Origin: Drosophila persimilis
Lineage: Eukaryota; Arthropoda; Insecta; Diptera; Drosophilidae
Reading direction: 5' to 3'
NCBI RefSeq assembly: GCF_003286085.1
Contig: NW_020825353.1
Span: forward strand, 1,240,001 to 1,304,000
DNA length: 64,000 nt
Of this stretch, positions 26,053 to 34,724 are shown in pieces. Both the position numbers and the translations under genes were made by a program. Within the stretch, counting starts at the first letter, position 1. The number at the start of each line of letters is the position of its first letter. The notes below the pieces were generated by a model that did no database searches, was not told the origin of the DNA, and was given only the letters and a program-made list of their open reading frames with translations.

Positions 26053-29000
26053 TTAATATTTGATGTTATCTTTATGTATAATTCTGTTTCTATTGTTGAT
26101 TATAATTTTATTCGGTCGATTTTCCTTAACTACCTGCTTTTTGTATCGGGATTGAAGTTTATTTCTTTCCCCGAATTTCTTTTCATAGACTACTTCTCCT
26201 ATTTTATAATCTTTTTCTCTTCTATCTTTGTTATGTATCTTAAGCATTTTGGTCTGAGCTTCCTTAAGTAATATTGGATTATGTTTGTGTTCTATTTTGT
26301 TATACAATATGTCATATGGCATTTGATTGGTCGTTGAATGTATCGTCAGGTTATATTTCAGTGCCGCCCTTATTATTATTTCTGAATAATCTGTTAGATT
26401 TAGTTCATCCTTGATGCACCGCGCTATTTCTGTTAGTGTGGAATGTACCCTTTCTACCTGACCATTTGAGGTGCTGTGTCTGGGATCAGCATAATAAATA
26501 GTTAAGTTACTTCTTTGTATGAATGATCTAAATTGTGCTGAAGTAAAGCTTGGTTCGTTGTCAGTCATTAATGATGTTGCTAACGGAAAGTGTTGTAAAA
26601 TTTCCATTACCTTATTTTCAATGTTTAATTTACTTTGAATTTCCTTGACCACCAAGTATTTGGAATAAGAATCTATACAAGTTATGAATGTTAGGTTTTG
26701 GGCATAGTATATGTCTAAGTGTAATTGATCTCCTTCTTTTGCTGGAATGGGAGCTTCCCCAATTGGAATTTTTACAGGGTGTCTCCGATATTTGTTTTTG
26801 TTACAGATCTCACAATTTTTTATATATTCTTTTAATTTTTTGTGCAGGTTTGGCCAATAATACAGCTTAGTTATTTGTTTGTAATTTTCGTCTAGTCCTC
26901 TATGGGCTCTGCAATGTGTTTCTTCTATAATTATAGCTTTATCTTCTGAATTTACTACATCTTGGAGGAACTTTCTTGTGAAGAGAAATTTATTTATGAA
27001 GTTTTCCTTTAGCTTATTTTGGATAAGGTATAAATCTTCTAAAGTGCAGTGTATTCCTGTGGTTAAGTGAGGCTGAATAAATTCTTTTAAAATGATTAGC
27101 AGATTGTCAACCGTATCAAATTCAATAATATGTCGGGTATTTTCATAAACTCTTACTAACTCATGAACTGTGAATCTCCCTTGCGCTAATAGTAGCTGCT
27201 GTTTAAATTGGTTTAGAGGCTTGCTAGTCTCTTGAATGACGTTTTCGAAACTACTCTCTGCTGAATGCTGAGTATTTATGTCTGATTCTGATTCTGTCTG
27301 GTCGACATCACTATCTGTCATATGATTTATTTTAATCCGAGATAACGCGTCCGCTACTACGTTAGTTGAGCCTGGCTTATAAATGATTTTTGGTGTGAAA
27401 CTTTCTATGAAGTAATACCAACGTTTCATTTCAACATTTGGATTTTTTTGCGACATTGCAAAGGACAAAGGTTGGTGATCTGTATGTATTTCAATTCCAC
27501 TCACTCCGTATAAATAATTTCGCAAATTTTTTAATGCCCATACAATAGCTAATAATTCTTTTTTATTAGTAGCATATAATTGCTCGGTTTTACTTAAAGT
27601 TTTAGAAATAAATGTTATGGGATTCCCATCTTGCGACAAAACTGCACCTATTGCTATGTCCGATGCATCTGTGGTTAATGTGAATTTTTTATTGTAATCT
27701 GGTTGTACTAATTCAATATGTGCTATTAAACTGTCCTTTAAATTATTAAATGCTCCAATTGCTGGTTCATCCAGCTGTATTAATGCTTTCTTGGATGCCC
27801 TTCGTGAAACTTTCCCATTTACTCCGCTCAGATATTTTGTTAAAGGTTTGGCAATTGTGGCATAATTTCGGACAAATTTTCTGTAATACCCTGTTAGTCC
27901 TAAGAAGCTACGTAGCTCTCTGATATTTTTAGGAATTGGATAGTTTTGTATTGTGGAGATTTTGTCTGGATCTGTTTTAATGATATTTTGGGAAACAATG
28001 TATCCCAGAAATTTGGTTTCCAATTGAAAGAATTTAGACTTTTCAAGTGAAATTTTCATGTTAGCGTTTTGCAATATCTGAATTATATGAATTAGATCTT
28101 TATAATGTTGTTCTATAGTTTTTGAAAATATTATTATATCGTCCATATAAACGTGACAAGTTTTCCCAACTTGTTCTCTAAGTATATCGTCCATTGCCCT
28201 TTGGAAAATTCTGGGAGCGTTCGTCAATCCCATAGGCATTCTTAGAAATTCATATTTGCCGTTATTTATGGAAAAAGATGTTTTTTCAATATCTGATTCC
28301 CTCATTAAAATCTGATAGAAACCTGACTCTAAGTCAATGGCCGAGAAATATTTCGCTTTACCTAAATTGGCAAGGATTACTGAAGGATCTTGCATAGGGT
28401 ATCTATCCGGTATAGTGTTTTCATTAAGTTTCTTAAAGTCTATTACTAATCTATGCTTAGGAGTTCCGTCCTCATTTACTCCCTTCTTTGGTACTACTAT
28501 TACCGGTGAATTATATGGGCTTTTACTAGGTCTGATTATACCTTCATCTAACATTTTACTTATTTCGTTATTAACGAAATCGTTAACCGAATAAGCGTAT
28601 GGATACTGCTTGCCATATACCGGTCTATCGTGTTCAGTGTTAATCTCTCCTTTTATATCCGTTCTGAACGGTAACTGTAAATTTATATTGGCATGGTCTT
28701 CTTCGATGATAGATACCATTTTCTCTCTGAGATTTTCTAAATTGTCCTCTTTGTAGGTTATTGTGTTATACAATTTCATTTTTTTCAATTCAGAATTTGC
28801 ATAATTTTGAATGTCGGATATTTCTACGACGGCGCGTTCAGGATTTTTGCATCCCAAACTTTTAAATTGTTTATTGTCGGATAATTCAACGACGGCGTGT
28901 TCAGGATTCTTTAATCCCAAACTATTCGAACTTTTAGTGTCGGATAATTCAACGACGGCGTGCTCAGGATATTTTAATCCCAAACTATTAAAACTTTGGA

Positions 29001-29523
29001 TGTCGGATAATTCAACGACGGCGGGCTCAGGATATTTGAATCCCAAACTATTGACGGATAATTCTTCGTCGGCGTGCTCAGGATTTTTTGATCCCAAGCT
29101 ATATAAACTTCCTTCTACCTTTACTGAATCGCTTTTCATTTCTTTTTCTTCTTCAAAATATTTTTTTATTATATATTCCTTCAACGGAAGGATGGTTTTT
29201 CCTTCTATAAAGGTTAATTTGTTTAAAGAAAGGACCTCGTCATATATTAGTTTCTCCTCATTGTCTTTATAACTTAAAGTCCCCTTTCCTGTATCAATAA
29301 CCGCTCCGATTTTCTTTAATAGGTTAAATCCTATTAGTAAATCTGCCTCCATTCCATCTATTTCATAAAACACTTGCTTTGTGTTGAAAATTGTTATATT
29401 ATGGAAATATTTAATTATTGAAAACCCATTCACTGTAGCAACTTTCTTATAGATTGGTAATTCATTTTTATTGTCGTAAATTCCTTTTTTTATATAACAG
29501 GAAGTTGCTCCCGTATCTATCAA
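26053..29523 (-). CDS. pol: pol polyprotein: protease, reverse transcriptase, RNase H, integrase
   Basis: About 1,156 residues are open from the protease onward; the frame is also open upstream past the gag stop, so there is no independent start and expression should be by -1 frameshifting. Order: aspartic protease with active-site DTGATSC at the start; a linker with five copies of a 21-residue repeat; reverse transcriptase with YMDD and a canonical YPMQDP region; RNase H with the TDAS and DHQPL motifs; integrase with the H-H-C-C zinc-binding domain and a D, D, E core (LDIYY, TDNEPS, QVERVH). No stop interrupts it. It is typical of gypsy-group elements and likely functional. It ends 17 bases before the env ATG. 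Confidence 0.95.
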   Translation of the reverse strand: MIDTGATSCYIKKGIYDNKNELPIYKKVATVNGFSIIKYFHNITIFNTKQVFYEIDGMEADLLIGFNLLKKIGAVIDTGKGTLSYKDNEEKLIYDEVLSLNKLTFIEGKTILPLKEYIIKKYFEEEKEMKSDSVKVEGSLYSLGSKNPEHADEELSVNSLGFKYPEPAVVELSDIQSFNSLGLKYPEHAVVELSDTKSSNSLGLKNPEHAVVELSDNKQFKSLGCKNPERAVVEISDIQNYANSELKKMKLYNTITYKEDNLENLREKMVSIIEEDHANINLQLPFRTDIKGEINTEHDRPVYGKQYPYAYSVNDFVNNEISKMLDEGIIRPSKSPYNSPVIVVPKKGVNEDGTPKHRLVIDFKKLNENTIPDRYPMQDPSVILANLGKAKYFSAIDLESGFYQILMRESDIEKTSFSINNGKYEFLRMPMGLTNAPRIFQRAMDDILREQVGKTCHVYMDDIIIFSKTIEQHYKDLIHIIQILQNANMKISLEKSKFFQLETKFLGYIVSQNIIKTDPDKISTIQNYPIPKNIRELRSFLGLTGYYRKFVRNYATIAKPLTKYLSGVNGKVSRRASKKALIQLDEPAIGAFNNLKDSLIAHIELVQPDYNKKFTLTTDASDIAIGAVLSQDGNPITFISKTLSKTEQLYATNKKELLAIVWALKNLRNYLYGVSGIEIHTDHQPLSFAMSQKNPNVEMKRWYYFIESFTPKIIYKPGSTNVVADALSRIKINHMTDSDVDQTESESDINTQHSAESSFENVIQETSKPLNQFKQQLLLAQGRFTVHELVRVYENTRHIIEFDTVDNLLIILKEFIQPHLTTGIHCTLEDLYLIQNKLKENFINKFLFTRKFLQDVVNSEDKAIIIEETHCRAHRGLDENYKQITKLYYWPNLHKKLKEYIKNCEICNKNKYRRHPVKIPIGEAPIPAKEGDQLHLDIYYAQNLTFITCIDSYSKYLVVKEIQSKLNIENKVMEILQHFPLATSLMTDNEPSFTSAQFRSFIQRSNLTIYYADPRHSTSNGQVERVHSTLTEIARCIKDELNLTDYSEIIIRAALKYNLTIHSTTNQMPYDILYNKIEHKHNPILLKEAQTKMLKIHNKDRREKDYKIGEVVYEKKFGERNKLQSRYKKQVVKENRPNKIIINNRNRIIHKDNIKY
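28806..29100 (-). repeat. 63-bp in-frame tandem repeat between protease and RT
   Basis: The shared core CGACGGCG begins at 28827, 28890, 28953 and 29016 (exactly 63-bp spacing), then CGTCGGCG at 29067 in a shortened unit (51 bp). Each unit encodes about 21 residues with a core like SLGLKYPEHAVVELSD. Copies differ at a few positions, so the expansion predates this insertion or spread with the family. Confidence 0.9.
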
Positions 29524-29576
29524 AACTTTTAATTCTCTGTTTATTTTTTTGTCTACTCTTTTTAGGTAGGGCAGAC

Positions 29577-30785
29577 CTACTTCGGGGGCTGATCTAAAAA
29601 ATGATCCTCCTCAATGTTATTTATCCTCATTGCTTTATTAGCCGGTTGTTCCGACATTTCGTTTAGTTTTCGTTTCTGCGCTGGATTGTCGTTAGACTGA
29701 TTATTCGGGACTACGTTTGCCCTAAAATGCTGGGCTTGGCTATAATTGTTATTATTTCTCCTAAAATAACCGTTAGTATTCTCCCGATAATTTCTATTGT
29801 TATTATTTCCCCTGAATTGATTGCTGTTCTGTCGGTTCCGGATTTGTATAGATTCGTCTACCTCCATTGGTTCTGGGGCCTGATTTTGTTGTCTATTACC
29901 CAAGAAATAGGGTTGTCCCCAAGACATGTTATTCCTCTGCAAATCCCTTTTTTGGTCGAATGGTGAACTGTTAGTCCTAGGTTGTCGTTGGTTGAATCTT
30001 AAGGTATTAAAATTATTATTCCCTGAATTTCTGGGACCGCTGAATTGGTAGGCAAATTGGGCCCGAATGTTATTAGATTGCAATTCCTGTACCTTTGCTA
30101 AGGCATTCGGTAAATCTGGGGGATTCAATGAAAATAGGATTTCAGCAATGCCGCCGTTTAGGCCAGTGACAAAAATGCGTAAGGCATTGTCTCTAATTTT
30201 TTTATTTGATTCCTTGGTGATCTCACTGTCCTTTCCGTGAGTCATTATTGTCTTATTTATTAACAAGGTCATTTTCTTGTTAACCTCGTTATAGAAATCT
30301 ATAATTGAAAGGTTCCCTTGTCGGAGAACGCTTAATTCCTGTTCTATTATGTAAATAGGTCTCTTGTCACTGTAAACAAAGTCAAGCCGTGAAAGTATGG
30401 CATCAAAATTTAGAACTGTCCCGTGGTTGGTCAGTGCGTCATGTGCTGGTCCTGTTATTTTGTTTCTCAAAATTGTTAATGCAATATAATATTGCTTACT
30501 TCCTTTCTTATATAACTTCACTGCAGTTTCTGCAGCTTCCCTCCATCCTACATATTGGTTTAATCCACCATTAAAAATTGGTAGGGATTCTATTACCTTC
30601 AATGTGGTGTCGTCTCTTATTGTCTCGTCTATTGTTTCTGCCTGATAATCCGATACCTGATCGGATTTAGTTTCTATTTGTTGTTTTAAATTTACAATTT
30701 GCTCTTGTACTTGTGAAATTTGAAGTGCTATCAATTGTTTGACCAGATCTGCTGTGAGATCGGTCCTTGCTTGAGAGTTAATCAT
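29577..30785 (-). CDS. gag: gag structural protein
   Basis: 402 codons from the first ATG at 30785; the frame is open a little further upstream without an ATG. The N-terminal half is predicted mainly helical, with coiled-coil-like spacing at residues 10-55. The middle resembles the gypsy Gag capsid region (conserved Trp-Arg, then a long helical stretch). The C-terminus is very rich in Asn, Arg, Gln and Tyr with no CCHC zinc knuckle, as usual for errantivirus Gag. It forms the particle and packages RNA. A slippery heptamer lies 15 bases before its stop. Confidence 0.9.
   Translation of the reverse strand: MINSQARTDLTADLVKQLIALQISQVQEQIVNLKQQIETKSDQVSDYQAETIDETIRDDTTLKVIESLPIFNGGLNQYVGWREAAETAVKLYKKGSKQYYIALTILRNKITGPAHDALTNHGTVLNFDAILSRLDFVYSDKRPIYIIEQELSVLRQGNLSIIDFYNEVNKKMTLLINKTIMTHGKDSEITKESNKKIRDNALRIFVTGLNGGIAEILFSLNPPDLPNALAKVQELQSNNIRAQFAYQFSGPRNSGNNNFNTLRFNQRQPRTNSSPFDQKRDLQRNNMSWGQPYFLGNRQQNQAPEPMEVDESIQIRNRQNSNQFRGNNNNRNYRENTNGYFRRNNNNYSQAQHFRANVVPNNQSNDNPAQKRKLNEMSEQPANKAMRINNIEEDHFLDQPPK
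29595..29601 (-). promoter_or_regulatory. Slippery heptamer for -1 gag-pol frameshift (T TTT TTA)
   Basis: Gag reads CAT TTT TTA GAT just before its stop. T TTT TTA fits the X XXY YYZ rule in the zero frame, and the -1 frame leads without a stop through the gag terminator into the protease. This is the expected mechanism for making Gag-Pol. Confidence 0.8.
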
Positions 30786-31378
30786 TTTTAGTTTTTCAAA
30801 ATCTAAAGTTAGCTGATCCACTTTTAATTTTTCTTATATGTTAGTTTTTATAATCTTATATATCCTAATTGAACTTATATATTTATTAATACAACTCTTG
30901 CTCACGAAATATCCGGTAGGGGTCGTCCTTCTTAGTTTGGCAGATCTTCGAACGGGTCTTCCTTCTTAAATTTCTTTGCTCAGCTGGGTCTTCTGGGGGT
31001 CTTCCTTCTTTGGCTTCGCTGATCGTTTCACTTTCTTTGTATTTTGGTTTTGTCGGTTTTGTTGGTTTTGTTTTTTTAAAAACTTTGGGTTTCTTTGGTT
31101 TTTTTTGTATTTACGAATTGCCTTGATTAGCTTTTTGTTTTATTTGTATTTTGCGTTGTATTTGTATTTGTATTTGTATTTGTATTTGTATTTGTATTTG
31201 TATTTGTTTTTGCACACCCTAAGCTCCGGTTTGTTTCCTTTTTATCTCACTTTTTTTTATCTATATCACACAGTCACTCCGCGTTTTTAATTTTGAAGGA
31301 TTTATTCCATTAATTAATTGTCCTTCGGGTTTCGGCACGACGCAACACTTTTATCATTCGGTGCTTTTTAGACAACGT
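30786..31378 (-). other. Retrotransposon 5' leader
   Basis: Untranslated region between primer-binding site and gag. It contains about nine ATTTGT/ACAAAT hexamers (about 31151-31208) and AG-rich segments. Insulator-like zinc-finger sites, known in gypsy itself, were not obvious. Confidence 0.6.
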
Positions 31379-31379
31379 C

Positions 31380-31397
31380 GCCCCACGTTGGGCGCCA
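31380..31397 (-). promoter_or_regulatory. Primer-binding site, lysine-tRNA type
   Basis: On the minus strand TGGCGCCCAACGTGGGG follows the 5' LTR directly, sharing its last T. TGGCGCCCAACGTGGGGC is the complement of the tRNA-Lys 3' end used by gypsy-group elements. Confidence 0.85.
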
Positions 31398-31928
31398 ATT
31401 AAACAACTGCGGTAGCGGATTGTGTTTTTAAAAAGTTTTTATTTTACTTCGAACTTCACTGATATAGATTTAAGTAGAGGGTCACAAAGGAATTCCGGGC
31501 CAAGGGATTGCGCGATCTTAATATTTAGCTAGACTTTGCGGTGTCGCTGCTGGATCAAGACTGATTTGAACTTTCTGATCTTTGCATCGTTGATCCCTTT
31601 CGGGAATCGTTTTTCTATAAACATTTCAATTGATTTCGCCATCCCGAGTATTAGATTTCGTCATCCAAAGAGAGAACTGTAAAAGGCCTAAAGTGCAGGA
31701 TCTGCAGAAAGCCGGGAGTGAGATTGTTTATGAGAAGCCGGGTGTGGGCAAACATTGGTTTTCCATTTAGGCGAGTGTCAAAGAATGGGATTGCGGCGGG
31801 GGCGCTTGAGATTGTACATCTTAGAAATCAATTAGGCGGAGGCCCAAGATTGAAATTGTTTTCGTTTTGGAAAACCAAAGATTGTTTACAACTCGTATAA
31901 GAGCTCAATGGAATTGGGTACGTTAACT
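31397..31928 (-). repeat. 5' long terminal repeat (right copy)
   Basis: 532 bp. As the 5' LTR of the minus-strand element it should carry the promoter. Reads as identical to 24072-24603. Confidence 0.95.
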
Positions 31929-31932
31929 TACA
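31929..31932. repeat. Target-site duplication, right copy (TACA)
   Basis: Matches 24068-24071. Together they define the insertion boundaries and the empty site. Confidence 0.9.
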
Positions 31933-32020
31933 TTTTGGTCAGTAAAAGATTCAGTATTTTATGAAGATCATTTCTTGTCATTTTCGCAGATTGATTTTCG
32001 AATTTACCGCTATTTTCACT
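31933..32020 (-). other. Candidate minus-strand first exon interrupted at its end by the element
   Basis: On the minus strand an initiator-like TCAGTG (A at 32020) is followed after 38 bases by CGAAAATGACA, a good fly start context (ATG 31981-31979). Sixteen codons follow before the target duplication. In the inferred empty site the exon would meet GTATGC, a weak donor. No downstream coding exon was found to the left in this window, so this is only a candidate. Confidence 0.25.
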
Positions 32021-32282
32021 GAGAGTTAAATGCACCAACGTTTTAACCGTTGTTTCGTTTGTCGCGGCCAAGAAAGATTTAGGCAAGTTTTATATACATT
32101 ATTTTTTTAAATACATCAATGTGGACATGTGTTGGGATTTCTGGACATTTCCGAATTCACTAAAAAAATTCTGCACTGGCTTTCGGTTGCTCGATTTTCC
32201 GCGGCCGGCCGAAGCATGTCAACACGTTCACGAGTTTTGGGGGTTTGGGGGTTTGGGGCGCCGGGCGCCAAAGTGTTTACTG

Positions 32283-32380
32283 CAGTGTGACCGCGGATTT
32301 ATCGATAAAATATACCGCCCGACCCTCAGAAATATACCGAAACATACCGTCTCATTTTCAAAATATACCGTAAATATACT
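32283..32380 (-). promoter_or_regulatory. Housekeeping-type promoter cluster: motif 1, DRE, motif 6 array
   Basis: Minus-strand CGGTCACACTG (Ohler motif 1, 32283-32293) lies 6 bp from a perfect TATCGATA DRE (32300-32307). Next come AAATATACCG units near 32307, 32330, 32341 (variant) and 32360, matching Ohler motif 6 (KTYRGTATWTTT) on the minus strand. Motif 1 orientation implies a minus-strand transcript running toward the retrotransposon. Confidence 0.6.
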
Positions 32381-32415
32381 GACGAATTCAAGTTATATTT
32401 TACATATTCCTCGTT

Positions 32416-32800
32416 TTTGATATTCCGACGAATATTACTAACTGTATAGAACATTTAGCCATGCCATCATCAATTTATACGATTGATGAATCAATTTTTT
32501 ATTTAACTGGTGTCTTTTTAATACTTGCTTTTATTGGATTTTCCGTAAAATGAGGATTTATCGAAATAAGTCAAACAAAAAACAAGTAGCGAAAACAAAA
32601 CAAACGAAAAAGGAAATTGCTCAATTTTGATATTCCACTGAATAATGCTGACTAACTAAATCTCTCAGCAATGCCCACATAGTTTTATCCTATTGATGAA
32701 TAAATTTTCTACAAGATTGGATAGTTTTTAATCCTTGCTTTTATTGTATTTATTGTAAAAAAAGGTTTAAACGAAAAAGTTAAACAAAAAAAGAGTCGCT
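32416..32800. repeat. Two diverged tandem copies of a dispersed repeat
   Basis: Copy 1 (about 32416-32590) and copy 2 (about 32624-32800) share TTTTGATATTCC, a GATGAATMAATTTT block, TTTTTAATMCTTGCTTTTATTG and a closing GTAAAA...AAACAAAAAA segment in the same order. Partial copies sit at about 33199-33248 and 39217-39315. No coding capacity and no terminal inverted repeats were recognised; the family is unknown to me. Confidence 0.6.
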
Positions 32801-33893
32801 ATATTGCGTATAAGCCGTAGTTTACCCTATTTTGTTAATCTTATATGAAAGTATATATATTGATAGGCAGATAAAACCTAACTAATAAAGACCTTTTCTC
32901 AAATTGACATTTTTTAAACATATTCATGCATATGATGAGTGATGAGTATATGATCTCGATCATGATACCTATTCTTGGTCCCTACAAGAAGACAATAAGC
33001 TTTAAAATATATTAAAATATAATATTAAAATATATTGAAAATATATTGTTTTTGTCTGGGATGACAAACATATTCACAACTCTATAACATCCATTTCCCC
33101 CAGGGTATGTGTGCATGGAATTAGCAACATGTTTGTCTGGAATGGGACTCATTTGTGGTGAACCGGGTATTGCCAAATCTAATATTTCAAGCTATATAGA
33201 GTCTCCAGCTTTGCCCACCTAGCTTTATCCCATAGATGAATATTTAAATCCCAAATAATCTTTTTGAAAACATTTTGTTCTGTTTATCCCCCAGTGGGTT
33301 CATTTCAAGCGTAAATTTGAATGGCAACGATGTGTCATCGATATATTTCTCTCAAAGCATCGAAAACTTCGTTGTCCGCAAACATTGATGTTTCGATAGT
33401 GCTATCGATACCAGAATTATGAATTAGCCGACCATCAATTGTTTCGGTTCCCTATCGACAGTATCGAGCGGGAAAATTGAATATTGATATTGTATACATA
33501 TTTCATAAAATACATTAATTCATTTCGTATTTTTAGACTGGAGGTTGAGATTTTTAAGCGCAAGATTGTTACGTTAATCAAAAAATGATGGCTCTTGTGG
33601 GGTGTTTTTTTTACGCACATGTATGTATGCAAGGTAGCTCACAAACTTGTAACGCAGCGTATTGCTGGTGGTGTTCAAGCTACCAGCTTTTAAGTTAACA
33701 TAGGAGTTCATGGATTTTTACAGCGACCTAAGCTATTTGTGAACGCAGGGAAAGAATATATTTGGTTGGGACACGCAATACAAACATCACAACAGGGACA
33801 TATAACTGTGCTGCAAGCCGTCTTAAGGGCGCGACATTTAAATTGGTGCAATATTTTTAAATTTAGATCGGGCTCTTTCAGACATCCGAGTAT
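32801..33893. other. Intergenic DNA with an orphan DRE cluster
   Basis: Contains a perfect TATCGATA (33403-33410), a near match CATCGATA (33336-33343) and TCGATAG/TATCGA half sites to about 33466. This resembles a DREF-dependent promoter, but no convincing gene starts beside it. A partial copy of the dispersed repeat lies at about 33199-33248. Otherwise nothing recognisable. Confidence 0.5.
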
Positions 33894-34724
33894 TTATAAC
33901 GGGGGCAGGGCCACTGTGCCAGTGCTGCGTTCTACCAGGGGGCCGTGCATGGATCCGGTAATGCAATTATCAGACACCGGGAGGAAAACACTCGGTTTAC
34001 GTGCGTACGCCCTCGACTGGCGGACCACCTCCAAGTTGACGGACTCTGTCTGGATGTGCTCTTCGCTGTCGATGGTGCTGCTGAACAGGGGCTGGAGCTC
34101 CAGAGAGCCACGGGTCTGTAGCGCCAAACATCCACTGCCTGGGATCTGTGGCTCTAAGGAGGCACTGCTCTGTAGGTTAAAGATACCACTGCTCTTCACC
34201 TGCTTCAGCAGATCACTCATTATCTGATGTCTCTCCCGCAAGAGCTTTATTTGCTCCCACAACTGTTCGTTAACAGAACTGGCCTCCAGATCGTCCTGAG
34301 GACTGTCCTGCAGACTGATCTCCTCCTGCTCCTTCTGCTCCTTCTGCTCCTTGCCTTGCCAAAACTGTTGTGCCCGCGCCCACACAACCTTCAACACCTT
34401 GAACAAGAAATATGTGAGACATATGCCGATGAGAAGGGTGCCTATCATTTCAAAGGTGAAAAAAGATGGTGAAACACTTGTCGAGGGGAATCCGCTATTC
34501 AATAGCTTATTTTCAAAACCAGGGTGTTCTAGAAAGCAGCATATGTTTAAATAGATATAGACAAGGATATATTCGGTCGGTATTCGCTCCTGCTCACCTG
34601 TGTACAGCTCCAACTTGAAGTCATAAGCGTGTTCCTGCTCCTCAATTGCATGATAATAACAGCAAATAATCCAGGCGGTGAAGGCCAACGCCAACAGGAA
34701 CAGAGTATTTATTTGATCAAACAT
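33894..34724 (-). CDS. Unrecognised two-pass membrane protein
   Basis: I do not recognise this protein. Start is ATG 34724. The frame is open throughout (276 codons), but a strong donor ACAG|GTGAGC and acceptor TGCTTTCTAG|AA delimit a 69-bp intron (34529-34597) that is a multiple of three and stop-free. The spliced form (34598-34724 plus 33894-34528) would be 253 residues and is preferred on splice strength. Hydrophobic segments lie at residues 7-25 and, in the spliced form, about 62-82 (TFEMIGTLLIGICLTYFLFK), followed by a Lys/Gln/Glu-rich coiled-coil-like region and a Ser-rich tail. A single signal or anchor plus one transmembrane helix, or two transmembrane helices, both fit. It shares an upstream region with the PBDC1 homologue on the other strand. 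Confidence 0.6.
   Translation of the reverse strand: MFDQINTLFLLALAFTAWIICCYYHAIEEQEHAYDFKLELYTGEQERIPTEYILVYIYLNICCFLEHPGFENKLLNSGFPSTSVSPSFFTFEMIGTLLIGICLTYFLFKVLKVVWARAQQFWQGKEQKEQKEQEEISLQDSPQDDLEASSVNEQLWEQIKLLRERHQIMSDLLKQVKSSGIFNLQSSASLEPQIPGSGCLALQTRGSLELQPLFSSTIDSEEHIQTESVNLEVVRQSRAYARKPSVFLPVSDNCITGSMHGPLVERSTGTVALPPL

Larger units (their letters stand above)
24072..31928 (-). mobile_element. Full-length gypsy-type LTR retrotransposon (errantivirus class)
   Basis: A 7,857-bp element on the minus strand with two 532-bp LTRs that I read as identical, flanked by a TACA target duplication (24068-24071 and 31929-31932). Minus-strand order is 5' LTR (31397-31928), lysine-tRNA-type primer-binding site, leader, gag, pol (protease, reverse transcriptase, RNase H, integrase), env, polypurine tract and 3' LTR (24072-24603). 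LTRs start AGTTA and end AATT, as in the gypsy group. The pol order, the env with furin-like and fusion-peptide-like motifs, and the PBS place it among insect endogenous retroviruses. Identical LTRs mean a recent insertion, though gene conversion or assembly collapse could mimic this. gag and pol look intact; env appears frameshifted. The exact family cannot be named without a repeat library. Confidence 0.95.
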
